This document shows, piece after piece, positions 1 through 8,181 of a stretch of 19,787 nucleotides of DNA (positions are counted from its first letter, which is position 1; each line of letters begins with the position of its first letter). The notes beneath the pieces are model-generated. The model had not been told where the DNA came from. It saw only the letters and a program-made list of their open reading frames with translations, and did not search any database. The stretch is taken from the NCBI RefSeq assembly GCF_046498435.1, contig NZ_JAWOAR010000032.1:1-19787 (forward strand), in the 5' to 3' direction. The position numbers were made by a program, and so were the translations under genes. The stretch comes from Longimonas sp046498435 (GTDB taxonomy: Bacteria; Bacteroidota; Rhodothermia; Rhodothermales; Salinibacteraceae).

Positions 1-3000
1 TCGCGGCGCGTGCGGCGGTCGTAGACGAGCGGCGTGTAGTTGTAGCGCCAGTCGCTCTGCTTGAGCGAATCGCCCGAGGGCGCGAAGACGCCGTGGCGCG
101 CCATCTCAGAGAGCGTGTTCAGGATGCGTACCAGATCCTCGCGGTACGTGTCGGGGTGGCTGTCGCCCGTGCTGTCGGGCGGATACGCCACGGTGCGGCC
201 CATCTGGCGGGCGGTGGCAAAGTAGTAGCCCGAGCGCGCCACCGACAGGTCCAGCGCTTCTTCGACAGCGCGAGCGTAAAGCATCCACTGCAGCGACCAC
301 CGCTTGTTGCGCAGCCCGTCGAGCGGATCGTAATTGCGCATCCCGCCGGTTTTGTAGTCCCAGATGAGCGCATCGCCATTCAAGTGGTCGATGCGATCCA
401 CTGCCCCGCGCAGCCGAAGCGTACCGCGCTCAGTGTCCAGTTCGACCGAGTCGTGCTCGTCGCGCGGGCGATTCCCAAAGCTCCACTCGAAGCGCTCGGG
501 CGTCAGGTCGGGCTGATCGGCTCCGCGTGCGGCGTCGGCGCGGAGGAAGGCCCGCACATCAGTTTTAAGCGCCTCGCGAGCAGCGGCCTTTACCTGGTCG
601 TTCGGCGGCGTACCGCGTTGCTGGGTGGCTTCTTCGAAGGCCGTCTCAAACGCATCCCACAAGACCTGTTCGTCGTCGAGCGTGGGCATGCGCCCGAGTC
701 CGCCATCCTCCGGGTTCAAGAACAGCTCGTAGGTGCGATGCAAGATGGTGCCTCGGGTGAGGGCGTCGAGCCAGTCTTCGTCGTCGAGCGCGGGTTCGTC
801 GAGCGGCTCGGCCTCCAGCACGTACTTTACGAAGTAGAGGTAGGGCGTGCGCGCGAACATCTCCAGGCGCGAAGCCGAGGCGATGGTGGCGGTGTCCGGA
901 TCGAGCAGGTCGAGTTCGGGATACGGCGGGGCTTGCAGCAAGCCGTCGTAGGCCGTGACCTCGTCGGAGGCGCGGGCCTTCTCAGCAGCGCGTCCATGCA
1001 GGATGTGCGGGGCGGTGCGCGTCAGGTAGTCGGGGGCGGATTCGGTGCCGCGTTTTGCATCTGACAGCGCCTGTTCGGTGAGGCCCCAGGCGTCGAGCGC
1101 ATCGAGCGTGTCTTGCGCATCGGAGACGGTAAGCGCGTGGTGTTGCTCGGGAGAGTGCCCGAGCGCGTTCTGCACCACGGTGCGCAGTTGCAGGTAGAGC
1201 GTGCTGGGGAAGCGCTCCTCGCTACTGCGTAGATCAAATCGATGCATGATGAACGTCGCATCGCCATGATGCCGCAAGAGCGCCTGCCGCACGCGCCAGT
1301 CCTCCTCTTGGCGGCGGTTGGCGGTGAGGGGCAAGGTAATCTGCTCGTGCTCGTTGAGGCGGCGGCGGTCGGCATCGCTCAAAAGCGGATCGTCGTTGAG
1401 CGTAACTGAGAGACTTTCCGCATCCATGCCCACCACGTACAGATGCGGGCGGTTGGCGTAGCCCACCGTTTGAAGCGGTACCACGTGCAATTCGCCGGGC
1501 TGCGGGCGTTGCGCACCCACGAACGTTTCGCGTAGCCAGGTGCGAATGTAGTCGGCCAGCCGCGTCGTGGAGTCGCGGTAGAGGTCGCCTTCGCTCTGTT
1601 TGAGCGTGTTCAGGTACTGTAGGATGCGACCGCGTGCCTTCTCGTCGAAGGTGTCTGCCGTGCCTTCCGGCTTATCGGTCGGGCCAAACTGCGTGAGGAA
1701 CGTCTCGCCATGCTTTGCCACCGCCTGCATTGTAGAGCGGTCCGTAGGGAGATCGCCGAGCAACTGCTTCAGGGTGCGGTGCAGATGTCTCCATTGCTCA
1801 ATCTGCGCTTCGGTTGCGTAATCGTGCGCTTCCGCATGCTGGATGCGACGATCCACACCAGCGAGCAGACTCGACGCGCCCGGCTTGTAGGTTCGCTCCG
1901 CCAGCCAGGTAGCCACCTTCGCATCCGACCACGTAAGTCCCTTGCTGCGGCGCAGTGTAAGGTGCCCGGCACGCAACATGTGGATGAACGGCGCGGCTTC
2001 TTGCGGACCGGCCAGCCAGTCGAGGTAGGCAATGAGCGCCTGCCCCGGACGCGTTTCGCGCAGGTGGCGGCCCGGACTGAGCGATACGGGCACGTTGTGT
2101 CGCTCGGCCTGCTGTTCGATAATCGCGAGATACGGATCGGGCGTGGTGTAGGCGATTTCGACCTCGTCGAGCGAGATCCCGCGCTGTTGGATGTCGCGTA
2201 GCACCGTGCGTACCTCTTCGGCGCGTCCTACCGCGGTGCGGAAGCGGAGCGCCTCGGGCTGGGGCAGCGTGCCCGTGCCGTTGCCCGCGGCCCCGCGTCC
2301 GGAGGCATGCACCGCCTGGGCTGTGGGTCCGGTAGCGGGATGCGAAGGCGGTATCGCATCCGGAAAGACCTTCGCGGCGCTCAGCACCGGCGCCTGCTTG
2401 GTGGGATGCTCCTGGCCCAACCGGCGCAGCGGGTGCGGACTGGCGGCGGCCAGCGATTCGACCAGCTCGCGGGCGTAGCCGGGCACATCCACGTCGTCCA
2501 AAATCGCGTACTGGCTCTGCGCGGGCTCGCGGAGGGTGCCCTCGGCCACGAGCGTAGCGGCCTGCCGGAGGACATCGGCGGTGTCGTAGTAGTTGTTGGC
2601 CTTCAGCGCCTGTACGTAATGCTCGTATGCCTGCGCCTGGGCGTGCTGCGGCGGACCCGCATCGTCCATGGCGCGAAGGGCCTGCTGGTAGGCGGTGGGC
2701 TGCACGCCATGCGTACGCAGCAGGCTGAACGTCTGCGTGAGCGACCGCGAGAGGCGGGCGGCGGTACTGCCTTGCAAAAGCTGCTCGCGCTCGGCATCCG
2801 AGAGGCGGTAGATAGCATGGGCCGTGAGCATCTGATCGATGCCGGGCGGCAGGCGGCGACTTCCGGCTTTCAGCAGATCGGCCTGCGCCAGCCGTTGCGC
2901 ATACGCGGCAATAGTCGTGCATCGCAGTCCCACACTGGGCCGGATGCGGGCTGCGGCCTCCTCAAGCGCTTTGCCCAATTGCGTCTGTGCCACAAACACG

Positions 3001-3086
3001 ACGGTGTGCGTGCCGGGTGCGGCATCCATGAGCACATGCAGATGATGCATGAGCGGCGAACGGTCGGGCAGCGACGAATGGGTCAT
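1..3086 (-). CDS. AddB/RexB-like PD-(D/E)XK nuclease, 3' end beyond window
   Basis: The minus-strand frame stays open from an ATG at 3086 to the window edge, at least 1028 residues. The C-terminal part has the RecB-family nuclease signature: GTILHR with His783, AVDRID with Asp897, and WDYKTG with Asp910 and Lys912. The N-terminal ~700 residues look like the degenerate helicase-like part of AddB/RexB (TVVFVAQTQLGKAL near residue 28, with no intact GxGKT Walker A). By family knowledge, such proteins pair with an AddA helicase-nuclease to resect double-strand breaks at Chi-like sites in the cytoplasm. One oddity: in AddB the nuclease domain is preceded by a Cys-Pro motif whose Cys ligates a 4Fe-4S cluster. 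Here it reads FARTPYLYF, with Thr747 in place of Cys. A partner addA would be expected just beyond position 1. The family call is confident; the exact AddB assignment is moderate. No ribosome binding site is visible. Confidence 0.82.
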   Translation of the reverse strand, partial: MTHSSLPDRSPLMHHLHVLMDAAPGTHTVVFVAQTQLGKALEEAAARIRPSVGLRCTTIAAYAQRLAQADLLKAGSRRLPPGIDQMLTAHAIYRLSDAEREQLLQGSTAARLSRSLTQTFSLLRTHGVQPTAYQQALRAMDDAGPPQHAQAQAYEHYVQALKANNYYDTADVLRQAATLVAEGTLREPAQSQYAILDDVDVPGYARELVESLAAASPHPLRRLGQEHPTKQAPVLSAAKVFPDAIPPSHPATGPTAQAVHASGRGAAGNGTGTLPQPEALRFRTAVGRAEEVRTVLRDIQQRGISLDEVEIAYTTPDPYLAIIEQQAERHNVPVSLSPGRHLRETRPGQALIAYLDWLAGPQEAAPFIHMLRAGHLTLRRSKGLTWSDAKVATWLAERTYKPGASSLLAGVDRRIQHAEAHDYATEAQIEQWRHLHRTLKQLLGDLPTDRSTMQAVAKHGETFLTQFGPTDKPEGTADTFDEKARGRILQYLNTLKQSEGDLYRDSTTRLADYIRTWLRETFVGAQRPQPGELHVVPLQTVGYANRPHLYVVGMDAESLSVTLNDDPLLSDADRRRLNEHEQITLPLTANRRQEEDWRVRQALLRHHGDATFIMHRFDLRSSEERFPSTLYLQLRTVVQNALGHSPEQHHALTVSDAQDTLDALDAWGLTEQALSDAKRGTESAPDYLTRTAPHILHGRAAEKARASDEVTAYDGLLQAPPYPELDLLDPDTATIASASRLEMFARTPYLYFVKYVLEAEPLDEPALDDEDWLDALTRGTILHRTYELFLNPEDGGLGRMPTLDDEQVLWDAFETAFEEATQQRGTPPNDQVKAAAREALKTDVRAFLRADAARGADQPDLTPERFEWSFGNRPRDEHDSVELDTERGTLRLRGAVDRIDHLNGDALIWDYKTGGMRNYDPLDGLRNKRWSLQWMLYARAVEEALDLSVARSGYYFATARQMGRTVAYPPDSTGDSHPDTYREDLVRILNTLSEMARHGVFAPSGDSLKQSDWRYNYTPLVYDRRTRR

Positions 3087-3301
3087 GGGGAGGCGCAGGG
3101 GGAATAATCAAAGCAACAGCAGAAACGGATATGCACGCTACGCCTCGAACGGACAATGGGCGTCCGGCGCGTGCTACGGTGCTCCGTGTGCGAGACCTCA
3201 CACGCAAGGAGGCGGGTTCTGTTCGGGGCGCGGATCGCTTACGCGGGGCCGCTCGTTAGCTTGGTATCCCACTAAATCTTCATTCTAATACGCCATGCGC
3301 T

Positions 3302-3805
3302 ATGCCGTCTGCACCACGCACAGCGCCCCGCACCTGGGCCGAGCTTTGCAACGACCCCAGCTTGCAGGATCTGCCGTACAAAATCGAAACCAATGCCCGC
3401 GGACAGATCGTGATGAGTCCGACCTACGCCTGGCATGGCCGCTTCGCATTCCAGATTGCTCGGCTGCTGGAAGACCACCTGCCTGGCGGACAGGCTTCAG
3501 TTGAGTTGGCCATCTGCACCACCGAGGGCACGAAGGTCGCCGATGCCATCTGGTGCTCGGCGGAGCGGTGGGCACAGATTGAGGACGCCTATGATGCGCC
3601 GGTTGCCCCTGAAATCTGTGTCGAAGTACTCTCGCCAACCAACACCGAAGCCGAGATGGAGACGAAGCGGGCGCTCTATTTTGAGGCCAGAGCCGACGAG
3701 GTGTGGCTCTGCGACGCCGAAGGCACGCTCTCGTTTTACGACGAAGACGGCGCGCGAGACACCTCACGTCAGGTACCGTCGTTTCCGGCACAAATCGAGT
3801 CGTGA
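3302..3805 (+). CDS. Uma2 family (DUF820) restriction-endonuclease-fold protein
   Basis: A 167-residue protein with the Uma2/DUF820 layout. It has TWAEL near the N-terminus, then a GQIVMSPT segment, the conserved KVADAIWCS (Asp81), the PEICVEVLSPTNT strand (Glu108), and a basic helix starting at Lys122 (KRALYFEARADEVWLCD). These match the D...ExK-like active-site order of the PD-(D/E)XK fold. The family is abundant in cyanobacteria and many environmental bacteria, and its biological role is unsettled. Length is slightly shorter than the usual ~180-200. It is divergent from the AddB-like gene across a 215-nt spacer. The ATG at 3302 leads directly into the conserved N-terminus and has no clear ribosome binding site. 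I infer a nuclease fold but claim no substrate. Confidence 0.85.
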   Translation: MPSAPRTAPRTWAELCNDPSLQDLPYKIETNARGQIVMSPTYAWHGRFAFQIARLLEDHLPGGQASVELAICTTEGTKVADAIWCSAERWAQIEDAYDAPVAPEICVEVLSPTNTEAEMETKRALYFEARADEVWLCDAEGTLSFYDEDGARDTSRQVPSFPAQIES

Positions 3806-3935
3806 CCTACGAAAGCCCTCCTGAGCGATACGGCCTGAGCTCATAAAACACTGCTTCGCCGTTTCGGGGCACGAAGGTTGACCTCCCCCCAAGCCGCAAG
3901 ACACGTTTATTTTCATGCGCTGCGTTCAATATCCA

Positions 3936-4367
3936 ATGGCGATAAAAGTGAAATACGACGACATAGCATTTGCTTTTGACTTTGTCAGCAGCGATCGTCC
4001 GTATATCAATGAGGCCTATCTCTCAAAGGAGACAGGGACGTTTTATTATGACTCTCCGTATGCCGATGATGATATGTTCGACACGCCCCCCGAGGACGTT
4101 ATCAGTACGGACGACTACATTCAGATTCCGCACAAGAATGATTTAAACCTCGGGTATCGGTTAGTCCGTGCATTCGTTCGGATACATATTCCAGAGGAGA
4201 TGTCCCAGGTAGCACTGTTTTTTAATGCCCCAGGAGCCTACGCACGCTTCAAGGATTTGCTGAAACGAGAAGACTTGCTCCAAGAGTGGTACCAATTCGA
4301 AGCAGACCGCACAGAGTCTAAGCTTCGTAGCTGGTGTGAACTAAAAGGCATCGAGTTGGAAGATTAG
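3936..4367 (+). CDS. UPF0158 family protein
   Basis: A 143-residue acidic protein. MAIKVKYDDIAFAFDF at the start, the 'AYLSKETG' segment, a YIQIPHKND stretch, and a C-terminal GAYARFKDLLKREDLLQEWYQFEADR...WCELKGIE together match the UPF0158 layout. In that family an N-terminal 'D-I-x-A-x-x' helix is followed by a conserved FRRFKD...WY.F motif. The function is unknown in the family and I do not assign one. I chose the ATG at 3936 over the upstream in-frame ATG at 3915 because family members begin with this MAIKV-like strand. It stands 130 nt after the Uma2 gene on the same strand. Base composition is noticeably more AT-rich than the flanking genes, which suggests a more recent acquisition. Confidence 0.75.
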   Translation: MAIKVKYDDIAFAFDFVSSDRPYINEAYLSKETGTFYYDSPYADDDMFDTPPEDVISTDDYIQIPHKNDLNLGYRLVRAFVRIHIPEEMSQVALFFNAPGAYARFKDLLKREDLLQEWYQFEADRTESKLRSWCELKGIELED

Positions 4368-4816
4368 GTAGTGTCGTGTCACACGTCATTTTGATGGTTG
4401 CCCTGTAATCACCCTCCCACGAAGCCTGTCATGGTGAGCGCAGTCGAACCATCTCCCTGGTGTTTAGCAGATACGGCGGCACAGAGGCCCTGCCAACCTT
4501 GGGGGAGATCTTTCGACTCCGCGTCTCCGTGGCGGAGCCGCTCCGCTCAAGATGACACCATGTAAACAGGTCAATGGTTGGGTAGCTCACGCAAATGATT
4601 GCCATGCAAAGCCACAAAAGATCCCGGATCAGCGGCGCCAGGAGCGCCTTGTCCGAGATGACTGCCTGGAGAGGATCACGTTCGGCCTAACAGGTACGGA
4701 AGAGTAGCAGGCAGACGTTAAGTTTACAACGCAAGCGGCGCGCTCGAATCTTCCCACCGGGTACCGCCGTTTCTTGTGACTGTCTCGTTGTAGCGGATTG
4801 CTCAAACCCTCCAGTT
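4368..4816. other. 449-nt intergenic region upstream of mnmG
   Basis: There is no convincing coding sequence here. It contains one REP-like inverted repeat (annotated separately at 4428-4563). A further ~250 nt of mixed sequence follows, presumably holding the mnmG promoter. I could not pick a confident -33/-7 Bacteroidota-type promoter by eye. Confidence 0.5.
4428..4563. repeat. REP/MITE-like imperfect inverted repeat
   Basis: The left arm GTCATGGTGAGCGCAGTCGA followed by ACCATCTCC (4428-4456) is matched in reverse complement by a right arm (about 4504-4555). The right arm reads, on the minus strand, GTCATCTTGAGCGGA, then an inserted ~20-nt GC-rich hairpin, then AGTCGAAAGATCTCC. The inserted hairpin (CTCCG...CGGAG near 4525-4537) sits in one arm only. 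This layout (TCAT..TGAGCG.AGTCGAA..ATCTCC ends) is typical of small dispersed palindromic repeats in environmental bacteria. Copy number cannot be seen from this window. Confidence 0.6.
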
Positions 4817-6781
4817 ATGCAGGATTACTTCAAGTACGATGTTATCGTCGTGGGCGGCGGCCATGCCGGATCGGAAGCGGCGGCGGCCGCGGCGAACATG
4901 GGCGCACGCACACTGCTCATCACGCTGAAGCTCGACACCATCGGGCAGATGTCGTGTAACCCAGCTATTGGTGGCATCGGCAAAGGGCACATCGCCCGCG
5001 AAATCGATGCCATGGGCGGACTCATGGGCCGCGTCACCGACCGCGCTGGACTCCAGTTCCGAATGCTCAATACCAGCAAGGGGCCAGCGGTGTGGGGACC
5101 GCGTGCGCAGTGCGGACGCGACGCCTACGCTGCTGCGGTGCGCGAGGAGCTCGAATCCATCGACAATCTCTACATGCGCGCTGACCAGGTGGTGGACCTC
5201 GCCACGACCGACGACGGCACGCGCATCGAGGGCGTCACCACCAGTCTGGGCAAGACGTTCTACGCGCCCCGCGTGGTGCTGACGACCGGCACCTTTGCCA
5301 ACGGTGTGATTCACGTCGGCGAGACCAACTTTGGGGGCGGACGCATGGGCGAGCGGGCCTCGCGGGGCATTACTGGCAGCCTGCACGAGCTCGGATTCGA
5401 GAGCGGACGCCTCAAAACCGGCACCCCGCCCCGCGTGGACGGACGCTCGCTCGACTACAGCGTGATGCAGGAGCAGCCCGGCGATCCAGATGCCACTGCC
5501 TTCTCGTTCATGACGGATGCGCTGCCTTCCGTCGACGAACAGCTGAGCTGCTGGCTCACCGAAACCACGCCCGCCACGCACGACCTGCTGCGCACCGGCT
5601 TCGACCGGAGCCCCATGTTCACCGGACGCATCGAGGCGAAGGGGCCGCGCTATTGTCCTTCGATTGAAGACAAGATCGACCGCTTCGCCGAGAAGAGCAG
5701 CCACCAGATATTTATTGAGCCGGAGGGCTACACCACCCACGAGGTGTACGTGAACGGCTTCTCGACAAGCCTGCCCGAAGACGTGCAGTTCGAGGCGCTG
5801 CGCACCATTCCCGGCATGGAGAACGCCCACATGCTGCGTCCGGGCTACGCCATCGAGTACGACTTTTTCCCGCCGTATCAGATTCAGTACAGCCTCGAAA
5901 CGAAGTACGTCGACGGCCTCTTCTTTGCCGGGCAGATCAACGGCACCACCGGATACGAAGAGGCGGCAGCACAGGGCCTCATGGCGGGCATCAACGCCGT
6001 ACACACGCTGAACGGACACGACCCGATTGTGCTGAAACGGTCGGAGGCGTACATCGGCGTGCTCATCGACGACCTCGTCGCCAAAGGCACCGACGAGCCG
6101 TACCGCATGTTCACCTCGCGCGCCGAGCACCGCATTCTGCTCCGCCAGGACAACGCCGACCAGCGTCTCACCGAACTCGGATACAAGCTGGGCCTTGCCT
6201 CCAGCGAGCGGTACGAGCGCATGCAGACCAAAGAGCGCGCCATCAACGAAACGCGCCGGGCCCTCGAATCCACCAGCGTACAGCCCGAACAGGTGAACGA
6301 CTACCTCGAATCCGTGGGCACCACCCCCATCGACCAGGCCGGGCCGATCCTGCAGATCTGTAAGCGTCCCCAGGTGGATACGGAGGATCTGATTCGCCAT
6401 GCGGGGCTGTGGAGCAAGCTTGTAACGGAGGCGCCAGGGATGCTACGTGCGCCTCGTCTTGTGGAGATCAACCTGAAGTACGAAGGCTATCTCGACCGCC
6501 AGCAGCAGATGGTCGAAGAGATGGAGGAGAAGGAGCGCTGGCCCATCCCGGACGATTTCGACTACCACGCGCTCGACACCATCTCGATTGAGGCGCGCGA
6601 GAAGCTAAGCAAGGTCGAGCCCGACAACCTGGGCCAGGCCTCGCGGGTAAGCGGCGTGCGTGCGGCGGACATTTCGGTGCTCATGGTGCTGCTCAAGCAG
6701 CAAGGCATCGAGCCGCTGCCCAAAGAGCGCTCCCTGCCCTCCGGCGACGGCGTGCCCGAGGATGTGACGGTGGGGGCGTGA
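4817..6781 (+). CDS. mnmG: tRNA uridine-5-carboxymethylaminomethyl modification enzyme MnmG (GidA)
   Basis: A 654-residue protein, close to the family length of ~620-650. The FAD-binding Rossmann motif VVGGGHAG lies at residues 11-18. MSCNPAIGGIGKGH (Cys47) and GLMGRVTDRAGLQFRMLNTS follow it, and GPAVWGPRAQ contributes to the flavin site. TTGTF, FGGGRMGE, FFAGQINGTTGYEEAAAQG and the C-terminal ISIEAREKLSKVEPDNLGQA helical domain are all hallmark segments. With MnmE, MnmG installs (c)mnm5 groups at wobble U34 of tRNAs, using FAD, methylene-THF and glycine or ammonium. The partner mnmE is not in the window. It is followed by a convergent RAYT gene just 4 nt from its stop, then by rsmG. The start is fixed by the MQDYFKYDVIVVGG context. 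Confidence 0.98.
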   Translation: MQDYFKYDVIVVGGGHAGSEAAAAAANMGARTLLITLKLDTIGQMSCNPAIGGIGKGHIAREIDAMGGLMGRVTDRAGLQFRMLNTSKGPAVWGPRAQCGRDAYAAAVREELESIDNLYMRADQVVDLATTDDGTRIEGVTTSLGKTFYAPRVVLTTGTFANGVIHVGETNFGGGRMGERASRGITGSLHELGFESGRLKTGTPPRVDGRSLDYSVMQEQPGDPDATAFSFMTDALPSVDEQLSCWLTETTPATHDLLRTGFDRSPMFTGRIEAKGPRYCPSIEDKIDRFAEKSSHQIFIEPEGYTTHEVYVNGFSTSLPEDVQFEALRTIPGMENAHMLRPGYAIEYDFFPPYQIQYSLETKYVDGLFFAGQINGTTGYEEAAAQGLMAGINAVHTLNGHDPIVLKRSEAYIGVLIDDLVAKGTDEPYRMFTSRAEHRILLRQDNADQRLTELGYKLGLASSERYERMQTKERAINETRRALESTSVQPEQVNDYLESVGTTPIDQAGPILQICKRPQVDTEDLIRHAGLWSKLVTEAPGMLRAPRLVEINLKYEGYLDRQQQMVEEMEEKERWPIPDDFDYHALDTISIEAREKLSKVEPDNLGQASRVSGVRAADISVLMVLLKQQGIEPLPKERSLPSGDGVPEDVTVGA

Positions 6782-6785
6782 TCGT

Positions 6786-7316
6786 TCATTGATTGTGATC
6801 CCGATCCCATTGGGCGGGGTTACGTTTGATGTACCGGCGGATGCGATGCAGGGCCCGTTGCGTCCGTATGATCCGCACATGGTAATTGCGTTGCCAGACC
6901 GATTGGCCCGGTGTGCCCCGATGCACGTTGATGCGTCGCGTGGCGGCCCCCTTAAATCCACGGACGATGGCCCCCACGGTATGCGACGGCGATTCAAATT
7001 TTCGTTCCCCAGGGGCGAATTGCGATTCGCCCCTGGGGTCCATCCGGTGCGTAATCACGGCAATGGCATGCATATGATCGGGCATAACCACGTACGCATC
7101 CAATTTGACGTTCGAACGGACCTCCGGGGTACGTTCCCATTCGTCCTCGACAATTTGGCCGATGTCGTTGCAACGCATCACACCCTCCAAAATGTGCCCG
7201 AACAGATGGGCACGGTTGGCGGTGCATATCGTCACGAAATACGCCCCGGGCTGCGCATAATCGTAATCGGGCAACCGCATCGACTGGCGGTTGTGGCGGC
7301 GCGGGTCGTATGGCAT
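6786..7316 (-). CDS. REP-associated tyrosine transposase (RAYT, Y1_Tnp family)
   Basis: A 176-residue protein with the RAYT/TnpA_REP layout. It has RQSMRLPDYDYAQPGAYFVT then ICTANRAHLFG near the N-terminus, the HUH-like pair MPDHMHAIAV in the middle, VGAIVRGFKGAATRRIN, then VWQRNYHVRIIRT (the usual WQ+NYYEHIIR region with a candidate catalytic Tyr) and IRRYIKRNPAQWDRD at the end. RAYTs are single-copy relatives of IS200/IS605 transposases linked to REP palindromes. The ATG at 7316 is preceded by GAAAGGAG, but with only ~3 nt spacing; ATGs further upstream (7358, 7382) would overlap rsmG. The gene sits between mnmG and rsmG, convergent with mnmG (4-nt gap) and divergent from rsmG. A perfect 32-nt palindrome lies inside the coding sequence (7007-7038). 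Confidence 0.9.
   Translation of the reverse strand: MPYDPRRHNRQSMRLPDYDYAQPGAYFVTICTANRAHLFGHILEGVMRCNDIGQIVEDEWERTPEVRSNVKLDAYVVMPDHMHAIAVITHRMDPRGESQFAPGERKFESPSHTVGAIVRGFKGAATRRINVHRGTPGQSVWQRNYHVRIIRTQRALHRIRRYIKRNPAQWDRDHNQ
7007..7038. repeat. Perfect palindrome inside the RAYT gene
   Basis: CCCCAGGGGCGAAT at 7007-7020 is followed by a TGCG loop and then the exact reverse complement at 7025-7038. The 14-bp stem with 4-nt loop is coding (it specifies roughly PRGESQFAPGE in the transposase) and falls in a segment between the HUH region and the VGAIVRGFK motif, where RAYTs vary in length. Confidence 0.85.
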
Positions 7317-7380
7317 GGGCTCCTTTCGTTTTCCCTTCGTCTTTTCCGCACGACCCATGACCCCACCCTCGCATAACGTC

Positions 7381-8049
7381 ATGCCCACCACCGACGCATT
7401 CGACCCGTACCACGACCTAACCGGCGATCAGCGCGCGCAGTTGGAGACGTACGAAGACCTGCTGCGCCGCTACAACGAAACGCTAAACCTCATCTCGCCC
7501 GACACGATCGATGCCATCACCGAGCGGCACATTCTGCACTCGCTGGCGCTGCGGGTGCGCGACTTTCCAGCCGGGGCGCGCATCGTAGACTGGGGCAGCG
7601 GCGGCGGGCTCCCGGCGATTCCGCTGGCCATTGCCTACCCTGATACCGAGGTGATCGCGGTGGATTCTGTGGGCAAGAAGATGCGCGCCGTCCGCAGCAT
7701 GGCCCGGCGGCTGGGACTTGACAATCTGTTTGCGTGGGATGGACGCGCCGACAACTGGCCCGATACCGCTCACTACTCCGTCTCGCGCGCCACCGCGCCG
7801 CTGGTGGAACTGTGGCAGTGGCACACCCGCGCCGCCGCTGAACTGCCCACCGACCCTGGCTCCACCGACTGGGCCCCCGGACTCATCACACTGAAGGGCG
7901 GCGACCTTTCTGAAGAGATTGCCGCACTTCGGGCACAGGACGACGGCGTACGCATTCGCCAGATTCCACTGCACGCGCTGCTCCAGGACGCCGCGCAGCA
8001 CCCCGGCTACTTTGCGGAGAAGTGCATGCTGGTCGTGCAGCGGTCGTAG
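7381..8049 (+). CDS. rsmG: 16S rRNA (guanine527-N7)-methyltransferase RsmG (GidB)
   Basis: A 222-residue protein, near the family's ~207-240. The N-terminal LETYEDLLRRYNETLNLISP, then ITERHILHSLAL, then the SAM-binding motif RIVDWGSGGGLPAIPLAI (residues 67-84) with the acidic VIAVDSVGKKM following, and ITLKGGDLSEEI in the C-terminal half are family hallmarks. RsmG methylates N7 of G527 in 16S rRNA using SAM, and its loss gives low-level streptomycin resistance in other bacteria. I favour the ATG at 7381; an in-frame ATG at 7357 would add eight residues (MTPPSHNV), and neither has a clear ribosome binding site. It follows mnmG, as is common, but with a RAYT gene between them. It converges on kbl. 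Confidence 0.96.
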   Translation: MPTTDAFDPYHDLTGDQRAQLETYEDLLRRYNETLNLISPDTIDAITERHILHSLALRVRDFPAGARIVDWGSGGGLPAIPLAIAYPDTEVIAVDSVGKKMRAVRSMARRLGLDNLFAWDGRADNWPDTAHYSVSRATAPLVELWQWHTRAAAELPTDPGSTDWAPGLITLKGGDLSEEIAALRAQDDGVRIRQIPLHALLQDAAQHPGYFAEKCMLVVQRS

Positions 8050-8181
8050 ATGTGCTTCGCCCGTCGGCCTTCAGACTCGTGTGGGTGTGAACGAAAGGAT
8101 GGACATTGTACTCCTCCATCCCTCCCCACTTCCACACCTCCACACACCAACGACGCATACGGAGTGGGTATCCCACACCGG

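Noticed and set aside
93..1064. Plus-strand open frame across the AddB-like gene
   Set aside because: It lies opposite the conserved nuclease motifs of the minus-strand gene and has no recognisable domain.
1798..2922. Minus-strand Arg/Ala-rich open frame
   Set aside because: It is in another frame of the AddB-like gene. The true frame gives a coherent nuclease, while this one is low-complexity and basic.
4802..6400. Long open frame on the minus strand across mnmG
   Set aside because: It is the antisense of a fully recognisable mnmG. Its composition is what high-GC codon bias produces in that frame, and no domain is recognisable.
8097..8121. GGATGGA...TCCATCC hairpin between rsmG and kbl
   Set aside because: The 7-bp stem with an 11-nt loop and no T-tract is too weak to call a terminator.
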